DNA of 6,255 nucleotides from Methanobacteriota archaeon (GTDB taxonomy: Archaea; Thermoplasmatota; Thermoplasmata; RBG-16-68-12), in the NCBI GenBank assembly GCA_005878665.1, contig VBLR01000049.1, positions 1 through 6,255 on the forward strand, read 5' to 3'. Every line of letters starts with the position of its first letter. Position 1 is the first letter of the stretch. Both the position numbers and the translations under genes were made by a program. Shown piece after piece: positions 1-4,858 of this stretch. The notes under the pieces were generated by a model that saw only the letters and a program-made list of their open reading frames with translations, searched no databases and was not told the DNA's origin.

Positions 1-55
1 GCTTCGGGCCTACGGCCCTCGCAATGACGGGAGGGGCTTCGCGCCTCGCGATGAC
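1..55 (+). repeat. Two REP-like repeat units, the first cut by the window edge
   Basis: Positions 1-28 read GCTTCGGGCCT..CCTCGCAATGAC and 36-55 are a shortened relative ending CTCGCGATGAC. Both match the repeat family seen again at 725, 3037, 3141, 4148, 4193, 4231, 4280, 4321 and 5077. The full unit starts GAGATTGC and ends GCAATGAC, so ATTGC and GCAAT can pair around a GC-rich inner palindrome. No gene is visible in this edge segment. Confidence 0.8.
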
Positions 56-68
56 TACATGACGTAAT

Positions 69-101
69 CGAAGGCCCGCAGATTATTGCTGCGGGCCTTC
101 G
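69..101 (-). terminator. Hairpin terminator of the acidic-tailed protein gene
   Basis: A perfect 13-bp stem (69-81 with 89-101, CGAAGGCCCGCAG against CTGCGGGCCTTCG) closes a 7-nt loop. It lies 23 bp past the stop codon of the minus-strand gene at 124-636. The minus-strand sequence after the stem is only modestly T-rich, so this could be a processing or stability hairpin as well as an intrinsic terminator. Its core recurs at 4347-4380. Confidence 0.7.
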
Positions 102-123
102 AAGACCATTAAGAAGTTGGGGG

Positions 124-636
124 TTACTCTTCCTCTTCCGCCTCTTCTTCCTCTTCTTCCTCGTCCTCTCCACTCGCTCCCGACGCCATTCTCACAACTT
201 CACGCGCCTTCTTGCCAAAGCCCTTCTTGTCGGATTTGTCATTATGATCCGCAGTCTTCTTGTCGGTTTTGCCAATCTTCTGCGCGACTTGATTCACGAA
301 CGCGTCGGTCTCCTTGTTCATGCGTTTATCTTCTTCGTTCTCGGCGCCAAGGATGGCGTCTACGGCATCTTGCGCTTCTTGTGCCCGAGCCAGAAGGAGA
401 TCTCTGATCTTGAGATGCGCTGGGGTCCTCTTGGCCGGATCTTTGTCTAACAGAGAAACGAAATGTTCGGCCAGGGTGGTAAATGCCCACGCATCATCTC
501 CGGCCTCAATAGCGCCCGGGATCGCGGCCAGAGAAGCAAACCATCCCCGCAGCACATACACAACCGCCGTATTCTCTATATCGGTGAACTCATTCGCGTG
601 GCGGAGATCGAGGACTGCATCCGTGTTGTCACTCAT
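124..636 (-). CDS. Unrecognised 170-aa protein with a glutamate-rich C-terminal tail
   Basis: I do not recognise the family. The start is well supported: ATG at 636-634 is preceded by GGGAGG (645-650) with an 8-nt spacer, and the stop TAA at 126-124 is followed by a strong hairpin. Residues 1-100 look mainly alpha-helical and soluble, with a hydrophobic patch around 24-42. Residues about 101-148 are rich in Lys and Asp with low complexity. The chain ends in an almost pure Asp/Glu run (157-170). There is no signal peptide or membrane segment, so it is probably cytoplasmic. Acidic tails of this kind occur on proteins that bind basic partners or nucleic-acid-binding proteins, but no function should be assigned from that. 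It is flanked by repeats and terminators on both sides and looks monocistronic. Coding is likely because of the ribosome site, the stop and terminator, and the contrast between an ordered N-terminus and a disordered tail. Confidence 0.75.
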   Translation of the reverse strand: MSDNTDAVLDLRHANEFTDIENTAVVYVLRGWFASLAAIPGAIEAGDDAWAFTTLAEHFVSLLDKDPAKRTPAHLKIRDLLLARAQEAQDAVDAILGAENEEDKRMNKETDAFVNQVAQKIGKTDKKTADHNDKSDKKGFGKKAREVVRMASGASGEDEEEEEEEAEEEE

Positions 637-644
637 CCCAAAAA

Positions 645-650
645 CCTCCC
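645..650 (-). promoter_or_regulatory. Ribosome binding site GGGAGG of the 124-636 gene
   Basis: GGGAGG on the minus strand lies 8 nt before the ATG at 636. It fixes this start and argues against a downstream one. Confidence 0.7.
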
Positions 651-724
651 TCTAGGAGCCTGCATGATCGAAGCCTTCATTTATCCTGTGCCCAAGGGAG
701 AGGAGTATGAGGCGCCCAGAATGA

Positions 725-762
725 GAGATTGCCACGGCCCGCTGCGCGGGCCTCGCGATGAC
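725..762 (+). repeat. REP-like repeat unit
   Basis: It begins GAGATTGCCACGG and ends CCTCGCGATGAC, with an internal GCCCGCTGCGCGGGC palindrome. It belongs to the same family as the units at 3141 and 5077, which also carry the GCCACGG variant. Confidence 0.8.
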
Positions 763-766
763 GGTA

Positions 767-816
767 CCCCCTCACCCTGCCCTCTCCCCCTTAAGAGGGG
801 GAGAGGGAAATGAGGA
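767..816. repeat. Second palindromic repeat type (CCCTCTCCCCC / GGGGGAGAGGG)
   Basis: An 11-bp perfect stem (780-790 with 797-807) around a 6-nt TTAAGA loop is flanked by CTCA (771-774) and TGAG (811-814), which can extend the pairing. This layout, a CTCACCCT lead-in plus a C-rich/G-rich palindrome, is a dispersed repeat type found in many bacterial genomes. It is unrelated in sequence to the GATTGC..GCAATGAC family. It abuts the end of the minus-strand RraA gene. Confidence 0.7.
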
Positions 817-818
817 TG

Positions 819-835
819 CGGGCCCTTCGGGCCCG
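819..835 (-). terminator. Short GC hairpin after the RraA-family gene
   Basis: CGGGCCC (819-825) pairs perfectly with GGGCCCG (829-835) across a 3-nt loop, 4 bp past the stop codon of the gene at 840-1535. No strong T tract follows on the minus strand, so intrinsic termination is uncertain. The 780-807 palindrome comes next and could assist. Confidence 0.45.
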
Positions 836-839
836 ACCT

Positions 840-1535
840 TCAGTACGCATCCGGCCGTACGGCTTTGTAGGCCGCCTTCAGGCGCTCGACGGTGATGCCT
901 TCGGCCTGGCAGGCCCGGATGATGCGCTGCTCGTCCGCGGCCACGCGCTCCGCGGATTCGGGGATCCGCTCGGCGATATCGGGGGGGATCACGACAACCC
1001 CGTGCTGGTCGCCGTGCAGCAGGCCGCCGGGATTGATCCACACGCCTCCCACCTTCACCGGGATCCCAAAGTCGACCAGGTGGACGTTGGCGTGCGACAC
1101 GGATACGTGCGCGGCGCAGAATTGAAAACCTAACTTCCCGACTTCGTCCAGGTCCCGCACGGATCCGTCGGTCACCACTCCCACGCACCCGAGCGCTTTG
1201 TGGATATTGGCCTGGACCTCCCCCCAGAATGCCCCCTGACCCTGCGGCTGGTCCAGGTCGTGCATCACGACGATGCGCGGCGCTGGAATGGTTTGGATGT
1301 AGTCCCACCAGGCGAAGGTGCTGGCCCGTTTGCCCTCGGGGGCGGGGTGTTCCGCCCGGATGACGGCCGTAACCGCGTACCCCACGACGGGGCCCAGGTC
1401 GGGAAACAGCCCCCGGATCTCGGAGGACAGGTTGCCGGCCTCGCGCGGCCGGACCTTGAAGGTTTCAATGGCATTCGCGACGGTGGGGCTGGACAGCGCC
1501 CGCAGAGCGGCGATTTGGTTTGATGAAAGTGACAC
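840..1535 (-). CDS. RraA-family protein (HMG/CHA aldolase-like fold)
   Basis: The product is 231 aa. It matches the RraA / 4-hydroxy-4-methyl-2-oxoglutarate aldolase superfamily, often mislabelled as dimethylmenaquinone methyltransferase. Visible family marks, in order, are an N-terminal helix with SSPTVANAIE (15-24), GEVQAN at 105-110, the VVTDGSVRD signature at 120-128 with the Arg127-Asp128 pair expected at the metal/substrate site, and the C-terminal INPGGLLHGDQHGVVVIP strand-loop (167-184). Members act as metal-dependent aldolases or decarboxylases on small oxo-acids, or as inhibitors of RNase E; which applies here cannot be told. One oddity is that the usual PGD in the C-terminal motif is PGG (Gly171), one base change from Asp, while the later Asp176 is kept. 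The start is GTG at 1535, preceded by a perfect AGGAGG with 7-nt spacing. It lies 38 bp after hepT on the same strand and may be cotranscribed with it, although no functional link is obvious. Confidence 0.9.
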   Translation of the reverse strand: MSLSSNQIAALRALSSPTVANAIETFKVRPREAGNLSSEIRGLFPDLGPVVGYAVTAVIRAEHPAPEGKRASTFAWWDYIQTIPAPRIVVMHDLDQPQGQGAFWGEVQANIHKALGCVGVVTDGSVRDLDEVGKLGFQFCAAHVSVSHANVHLVDFGIPVKVGGVWINPGGLLHGDQHGVVVIPPDIAERIPESAERVAADEQRIIRACQAEGITVERLKAAYKAVRPDAY

Positions 1536-1542
1536 CGGGTTG

Positions 1543-1548
1543 CCTCCT
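1543..1548 (-). promoter_or_regulatory. AGGAGG ribosome binding site that decides a GTG start
   Basis: A full-consensus AGGAGG on the minus strand sits 7 nt before GTG at 1535-1533. No in-frame ATG is comparably placed, so GTG is the start of the RraA-family gene. Confidence 0.85.
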
Positions 1549-1573
1549 GGAAGATCGATTCCTGAGCGCTACA

Positions 1574-1921
1574 TTATCGCTTTCGACGATCCAACACGTG
1601 TAGCAGCCTCTGGATCCCCGGTTTTAGACTTGGTACATCGCGGTGCGCGGCGTCCCAGACAACGTCCTTGTCGATCTCGAAGTACCCGTGGACGAGCACG
1701 TTACGCATACCGATGATCTTGGGCCACGGGATATCCGGTGCCATCGCTCGCACATCCTCGGGCACGGACCTCGCCGCCTCACCGATAATTTGAAGATGCC
1801 GCAGGAACCACGTCTGGAGCAGCTCATCTTTCTCGAAGGCGTCCTTGTCTCGATCCCGGTATCGTTCTATGGCCGCTATGGCTTCCACCATATCGCGAAG
1901 GCGCTCACGCGGATCCCTCAT
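1574..1921 (-). CDS. hepT: HepT-like HEPN toxin (DUF86 family)
   Basis: The product is a 115-aa, all-helical protein of the HepT/DUF86 HEPN group. The diagnostic Rx4HxY motif is intact at Arg73-Asn-Val-Leu-Val-His78-Gly-Tyr80, within the typical context 'IPWPKIIGMRN..VHGY'. Family knowledge: Arg and His of this motif form the RNase active site, and the Tyr is the residue AMPylated by the cognate MNT antitoxin. A helix with 'HLQIIGEAAR' (42-51) is also typical. The ATG at 1921 overlaps the TGA of the upstream antitoxin gene (ATGA), so translation is almost certainly coupled, with the antitoxin made first. There is a GAGG about 12 nt upstream inside the antitoxin gene. The length is normal and the motif complete, so the toxin looks potentially active. 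The gene symbol is by family; the target RNA is unknown. Confidence 0.9.
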   Translation of the reverse strand: MRDPRERLRDMVEAIAAIERYRDRDKDAFEKDELLQTWFLRHLQIIGEAARSVPEDVRAMAPDIPWPKIIGMRNVLVHGYFEIDKDVVWDAAHRDVPSLKPGIQRLLHVLDRRKR

Positions 1922-2580
1922 ACGGGGACTGCCTCACCAAGAACACGCTTCCGGATTCGCGCTTTCAGGCCGCGTACCGTCGCAACGTCCACACGGGAGC
2001 CTAGCAGGGACTCCAGTTCATACTGCAGTCCTCCCAGGTCCAGCAGCGATCTGCCGGGGGCCATCTCTACAAGGAAGTCGATGTCACTCTGCTCGTCCGC
2101 TTCTTTTCTGGCAAAGGAACCGAATACTCGCACGTTCCGCGCGCCATACTTTGCGGCAATGCGCAGTATCTCTTCGCGCTTCGCGCGGAGCCTTTCCTCG
2201 ACCGTCCTACCGGAGCCCCCTTCACGCATCTTACTGGGATCCGGCTTCCCTACCAGGAACATCTTTCTGGACTGCATCAGTTGGGCAGTCTTATGAATGA
2301 TCCCCTTCAGGTCCTCAAACAATGGATGTTTATCGTTGGCCCGGTAGAACTTCTGCCGGCCGCGGCGGTGCGTCAAAACCAGACCAAGTCGCTCCAGGCG
2401 GCCTAATTCATGTTGTACGGCGCGCAAGGATTGCCCGCTACGGCGATGGAGTTCGCGGAGATAGTACTCCTGCGATGGATAAGTAAGGAGAATGGAGAGC
2501 AACCTGGCTCTCGTGCTGGACGTCAGCAGTTCATCCAGGATCGAATTCGGTTTGCTTCTACCCATATTAGGAAGTACCAT
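1918..2580 (-). CDS. Winged-helix / MNT nucleotidyltransferase fusion antitoxin
   Basis: The product is 220 aa in two domains. Residues about 12-98 form a winged-helix DNA-binding domain of ArsR-like type: 'YYLRELHRRSG' leads into the recognition region 'SLRAVQHELGRLERLGL', followed by the wing 'HRRGRQKFYRAN'. Residues about 126-220 are a minimal nucleotidyltransferase: GSx10DxD is intact (Gly154-Ser155 ... Asp166-Ile-Asp168), with a third acidic residue at Asp198 in 'SRVDVAT'. MntA-type antitoxins usually consist of the MNT domain alone and AMPylate the HepT tyrosine using ATP. Here a repressor domain is fused in front, so one protein could both silence the operon and modify the toxin. It overlaps hepT by ATGA. 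No clear Shine-Dalgarno precedes the ATG at 2580, and the alternative ATG at 2565 has none either, so a leaderless or weakly initiated transcript is possible. The GTATCAT sites just upstream are its likely operator. Confidence 0.88.
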   Translation of the reverse strand: MVLPNMGRSKPNSILDELLTSSTRARLLSILLTYPSQEYYLRELHRRSGQSLRAVQHELGRLERLGLVLTHRRGRQKFYRANDKHPLFEDLKGIIHKTAQLMQSRKMFLVGKPDPSKMREGGSGRTVEERLRAKREEILRIAAKYGARNVRVFGSFARKEADEQSDIDFLVEMAPGRSLLDLGGLQYELESLLGSRVDVATVRGLKARIRKRVLGEAVPV

Positions 2581-2592
2581 AGGAAAGACATT

Positions 2593-2630
2593 GTATCATA
2601 GAATACGTCAATAGTATCATAAGATGATAC
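2593..2630. promoter_or_regulatory. Putative bidirectional operator with GTATCAT half-sites
   Basis: A 17-bp perfect inverted repeat, GTATCAT-AAG-ATGATAC, spans 2614-2630. The same 8-mer GTATCATA occurs at 2593-2600 and 2614-2621, a direct repeat of exactly 21 bp, about two helical turns. The cluster lies in the 95-bp AT-rich gap between the divergent starts at 2580 and 2676. On the plus strand TTGTAT (2591-2596) and TATCAT (2615-2620), 18 bp apart, are a weak candidate promoter overlapping the sites. I could not find a convincing -35/-10 pair on the minus strand. Either the winged-helix fusion or the RHH protein could bind here. Confidence 0.6.
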
Positions 2631-2663
2631 ATAGTGCAGAAGAATGAAGTCTGGCCAGGATAC

Positions 2664-2669
2664 GGGAGG
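2664..2669 (+). promoter_or_regulatory. GGGAGG ribosome binding site that fixes the RHH start
   Basis: GGGAGG is followed by a 6-nt spacer and ATG at 2676. An in-frame ATG at 2634 exists but would lie only 4 bp past the inverted repeat and has no ribosome site, so the downstream start is preferred. Confidence 0.7.
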
Positions 2670-2675
2670 ACCGTG

Positions 2676-2960
2676 ATGGCTAGGAAGATCCAGGTCATGC
2701 TGGACGATGAGACCTACCGGCTGCTGCAAGAACTGGCGCGCCGGTGGGCCAGGAACAAGAATTTCGTCGTCCGCGAGGCGCTCCGACGGTTCGCCGATAG
2801 GAAAAGGGTGGAGGGCGCTCTGACCGAGATCCTGGGCAAGCGTCACGCTCTCAAGGCGATGGAGGTAGGAATCGCAGCGCTCACCGCTGGCCGACTTGTG
2901 CCACACGAGAGGGTCGTCAAGGGAATCCGCCGGCGCGCCTCACGCTCACCTCGCATGTAG
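2676..2960 (+). CDS. Ribbon-helix-helix (CopG/Arc-like) protein, probable orphan antitoxin
   Basis: The product is 94 aa. Residues 3-42 fit an RHH fold: the strand 'RKIQVMLDDE' (3-12), helix A 'TYRLLQELARRWA', then 'NKNFVVREALRRFADR' as helix B. Such dimers bind palindromic operators through the paired N-terminal strands. The C-terminal stretch 'EVGIAALTAGRLVPHERVV' (63-81) resembles the tail of RHH antitoxins, where a similar G(I/L)..A..GR.VPHE.V segment wraps a RelE/ParE-type or PIN toxin. No toxin follows: the next 270 bp are repeats, and then an unrelated SDR gene starts. It is therefore either an orphan antitoxin, a solitary regulator, or part of the divergent HepT locus. The tail is strongly basic (IRRRASRSPRM), which may be a remnant or a DNA-contact extension. 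The divergent arrangement over a shared palindrome suggests autoregulation. Confidence 0.8.
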   Translation: MARKIQVMLDDETYRLLQELARRWARNKNFVVREALRRFADRKRVEGALTEILGKRHALKAMEVGIAALTAGRLVPHERVVKGIRRRASRSPRM

Positions 2961-2986
2961 GTTTCGATCTCCTCTTCTGTCTCGCG

Positions 2987-3013
2987 TCAGCAGGCTGTCC
3001 TTGCGCTGATTTT
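2987..3013 (+). terminator. Weak terminator-like hairpin after the RHH gene
   Basis: TCAGC (2987-2991) pairs with GCTGA (3005-3009), and AGG/CCT can pair inside it, followed directly by TTTT. The stem is imperfect and the internal loop asymmetric, so this is a low-confidence intrinsic terminator 26 bp past the stop. Confidence 0.3.
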
Positions 3014-3036
3014 CAAGGAAGGCTCGCTGTGGGGAG

Positions 3037-3070
3037 GAGATTGCTTCGGGCCTGCAGCCCTCGCAATGAC
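3037..3070 (+). repeat. REP-like repeat unit
   Basis: It runs from GAGATTGCTTCGGGC to CCCTCGCAATGAC, with GGGC..GCCC and ATTGC..GCAAT pairing. It is the same variant as the unit at 1-28. Confidence 0.85.
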
Positions 3071-3079
3071 AAACCGTCC

Positions 3080-3130
3080 GTTATCGCGAGCCCTTCGACT
3101 TCGCTTAGGGCAGGCGTAGCGAACGATCTC
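3080..3130 (-). repeat. REP-like unit in reverse orientation interrupted by a second palindrome
   Basis: The ends GTTATCGCGAG (3080-3090) and GTAGCGAACGATCTC (about 3116-3130) match a reversed repeat unit, compare GTCATCGCGAG..AGCGAAGCAATCTA at 4193-4220. Between them sits an extra segment of about 25 bp, CCCTTCGACTTCGCTTAGGG plus CAGGC, whose GCCCT (3090-3094) and AGGGC (3107-3111) can pair. It looks like one repeat type placed inside another. Confidence 0.6.
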
Positions 3131-3140
3131 CTCTCAGGTG

Positions 3141-3199
3141 GAGATTGCCACGGGGCTGCAGCCCTCGCAATGACAAACAGTTTCGCGCCTCGCAATGAC
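3141..3199 (+). repeat. Full REP-like unit plus a shortened copy
   Basis: 3141-3174 is a full unit (GAGATTGCCACGG to CTCGCAATGAC, with the inner palindrome GGGCTGCAGCCC). 3182-3199 is a shortened copy retaining TTCGCGCCTCGCAATGAC. The pair ends about 34 bp before the SDR start and so lies in its 5' leader. Confidence 0.8.
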
Positions 3200-3232
3200 A
3201 AGCAGGCTAGGCGAGTAGAATATAAGGATGTT

Positions 3233-4138
3233 ATGCGGGAATTTAGCGTCGTCACAGGGGCCTTCAGCTACACCGGCAGGTACATCGCGGAGCGGCTGCT
3301 GGCGCTGGGGCAGCCGGTCCGAACGCTCACGCGCCACCCGCCGTCAGTGTCCGACAGCGGGATCGAGGTCGCACCGCTGAATTTCGCGGACCGCGACGGG
3401 CTCGTCGATGCGCTGCGCGGAGCGACGACGTTGTACAACACCTACTGGGTGCGCTTCCCTCGCGGCTGGGTCACCTTTGAACAGGCGGTTGCCAATTCAC
3501 AGAGTCTTTTCGAAGCCGCCGGTATCGCCGGGGTGCGGCGGCTAGTGCACATCAGCGTCACGAACCCGTCCGCGACCTCTCCGCTGCCCTATTTCAAGGG
3601 CAAGGGGAAAGTCGAAGAAGCGCTCGCGCGGTCAGGACTCTCCTACGCGATCATCCGGCCGACGTTGATCTACGGCCTGGAGGACGTCCTCCTCAACAAC
3701 ATCGCGTGGTTTCTCCGGCGTCTGCCGGTATTCGGAATTCCAGGGAATGGCAGTTACCGGGTGCAGCCGGTTTCAGTGGAAGACGTGGCCGATCTCGCGG
3801 TGTTTGCCGCCACGCAGAAGGACAATCTCGTGATGGACGCGGTGGGGCCGGAGATCTACACGTTCGACGCACTGGTCCGAGCCCTGGCGGAGGCGGTGGG
3901 CAGCCACGTCCGAATCGCGCACGTGTCGCCGGCGCTCGCGATGCTCGCGGTTGGAGTGGCCGGCCGGGTCGTGCGCGACGTGGTGCTGACGCGCGACGAA
4001 CTGCGGGGGCTGATGGAGAACCTGCTGGTCTCGAACGGTCCGCCGACAGGACGGCGGCGGCTGAGTGAGTGGTTGGCGATAAATGGGGAGTCGCTCGGGA
4101 GAAGATATGCGAACGAGCTCAAGAGAAACTATCGATGA
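3233..4138 (+). CDS. Atypical SDR / NmrA-like NAD(P)-binding protein
   Basis: The product is 301 aa. The N-terminal Rossmann signature is TGAFSYTGRYIAERL (8-22), a TGxxxxxG nucleotide-binding loop of the extended/atypical SDR type, followed by 'VRTLTRHP' (29-36), where Arg residues would favour NADP(H). 'LVHISVTN' (104-111), YFKGK (120-124, a YxxxK pair) and 'SYAIIRPTLIYG' (137-148) are typical of NAD-dependent epimerase / complex I 39-kDa-subunit-like proteins. 'VQPVSVEDVADLAV' is the usual domain-closing motif. Substrate and pathway cannot be named. The reading frame is open back to 3029, but that part translates repeat DNA. ATG at 3233 with AAGGA four bases upstream gives a start immediately before the Rossmann strand. 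It stands alone, converging on the gene at 4403-4819. Confidence 0.88.
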   Translation: MREFSVVTGAFSYTGRYIAERLLALGQPVRTLTRHPPSVSDSGIEVAPLNFADRDGLVDALRGATTLYNTYWVRFPRGWVTFEQAVANSQSLFEAAGIAGVRRLVHISVTNPSATSPLPYFKGKGKVEEALARSGLSYAIIRPTLIYGLEDVLLNNIAWFLRRLPVFGIPGNGSYRVQPVSVEDVADLAVFAATQKDNLVMDAVGPEIYTFDALVRALAEAVGSHVRIAHVSPALAMLAVGVAGRVVRDVVLTRDELRGLMENLLVSNGPPTGRRRLSEWLAINGESLGRRYANELKRNYR

Positions 4139-4147
4139 GATCATCCT

Positions 4148-4337
4148 GTCATCGCGAGGCCCGTAGGGCCGTGGCGATCTCCACCTCACGCCGTCATCGC
4201 GAGCGCAGCGAAGCAATCTAGCGTCGAACTGGAGATTGCTTCGGCACTCCGTGCCTCGCAATGACGGAAAAGAATTTCTTGCGCGGCTTCGTCGCTTCGC
4301 TACTCGCAATGACAAAGAGACGGCCCCTCGCAATGAC
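4148..4337. repeat. Cluster of five REP-like units between convergent genes
   Basis: The units are: reverse 4148-4182 (GTCATCGCGAGGCCC..GGCGATCTCC, with ATCGC/GCGAT and GGCCC/GGGCC stems); reverse 4193-4220; forward 4231-4265 (GGAGATTGCTTCGGCAC..GCCTCGCAATGAC); forward, more diverged, 4280-4313; and a shortened forward copy 4321-4337. Reverse and forward units face each other, so the whole block could form nested hairpins. It fills the space between the stop of the SDR gene and the terminator of the secreted-protein gene, and may end transcription from the SDR side, where no separate terminator is seen. Confidence 0.85.
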
Positions 4338-4346
4338 AGAAGGAAA

Positions 4347-4380
4347 ACCGAAGGCCCGCAAATCGTTGCGGGCCTCCGGT
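4347..4380 (-). terminator. Intrinsic terminator of the small secreted protein gene
   Basis: A 15-pair stem with one mismatch (4347-4361 against 4366-4380) closes an ATCG loop. On the minus strand it is followed by a T-rich tail (GGTTTTCCTT). It lies 22 bp past the stop codon of the gene at 4403-4819. The core AAGGCCCGCA..TGCGGGCCT is shared with the hairpin at 69-101. Confidence 0.85.
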
Positions 4381-4402
4381 GACACTCAATTCCTGCCAAC
4401 AG

Positions 4403-4819
4403 CTAGGGCTTGCCCTTGCCGTTTGAGTGCTCGCGGCCGACAGCACCCGCGGTCCCGCTAGCCTGGCCCCCCGACCGGCCCTCGGACATGACATTGGCCA
4501 CGGCTCGGCCCAGATCTGCGGGGTCGACACCTAACTCCTTGGCTATTTGGCCGAAGCCCATACCCCCGGCATGCATCGCCTGGATGTCGCTTACGGGCGT
4601 ACCCGACCGGCTGGAGAGTTCGAGGACCATGATGATCTCACCCCACCCCAGGCCAGCAGCTCGCATCGCCTGGAGGTCGCTGGCCGATGATCCATAGACG
4701 GCCGCAATCCGGTCGATAATCTTGGTCTCACCTGCGTTCTGCGCCAGAGCTGCCTGGATCGGCAGGGCCACCAGCAGCAGGCCCAAGACCAAGGGAATGA
4801 CGCGCTGCATACGTCGCAT
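4403..4819 (-). CDS. Small secreted protein with a 30-residue tandem duplication
   Basis: The product is 138 aa. Residues 1-26 form a signal peptide: basic MRRMQR, hydrophobic VIPLVLGLLLVALPI, and an ALA|QN cleavage site. The mature part has two copies of one motif exactly 30 residues apart: 'SDLQAMRAAGLGWGEIIMVL' (47-66) and 'SDIQAMHAGGMGFGQIAKEL' (77-96). The tail (113-138) is Gly/Ser-rich with basic residues and probably disordered. I cannot assign a function. The 'G(M/L)G(W/F)G.I' helix-turn motif recurs in small exported proteins of diverse bacteria, as far as I recall. There is no lipobox, so it should be soluble in the periplasm or outside. The ATG at 4819 has GGAGG (4829-4833) 9 nt upstream. 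An in-frame ATG at 4810 (Met4) is less well spaced. It is divergent from the bactofilin-like gene, and both products are exported. Confidence 0.82.
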   Translation of the reverse strand: MRRMQRVIPLVLGLLLVALPIQAALAQNAGETKIIDRIAAVYGSSASDLQAMRAAGLGWGEIIMVLELSSRSGTPVSDIQAMHAGGMGFGQIAKELGVDPADLGRAVANVMSEGRSGGQASGTAGAVGREHSNGKGKP

Positions 4820-4828
4820 GACTGTACA

Positions 4829-4833
4829 CCTCC
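4829..4833 (-). promoter_or_regulatory. GGAGG ribosome binding site of the secreted protein gene
   Basis: GGAGG on the minus strand is 9 nt from ATG 4819 and 18 nt from the alternative ATG 4810, which favours the first. Confidence 0.65.
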
Positions 4834-4858
4834 AGAATCCTATGAGATTTTTGGGGCT

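Noticed and set aside
1643..2296. Plus-strand open frame of 217 codons opposite hepT and the fusion gene
   Set aside because: Both minus-strand frames carry intact family motifs and an ATGA overlap, whereas the plus frame has no recognisable domain or start signal.
2634..2675. Extended N-terminus of the RHH protein from ATG 2634
   Set aside because: The ATG is directly beside the palindrome with no ribosome site, while ATG 2676 has GGGAGG at ideal spacing and starts just before the RHH strand.
4148..4337. CRISPR array
   Set aside because: Copies are in both orientations, unevenly spaced, variable in the middle and without unique spacers of constant length. They are REP-like palindromes.
3773..4399. 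Minus-strand open frame of 208 codons opposite the SDR gene
   Set aside because: Its N-terminal part is repeat DNA and the rest is antisense to conserved SDR sequence.
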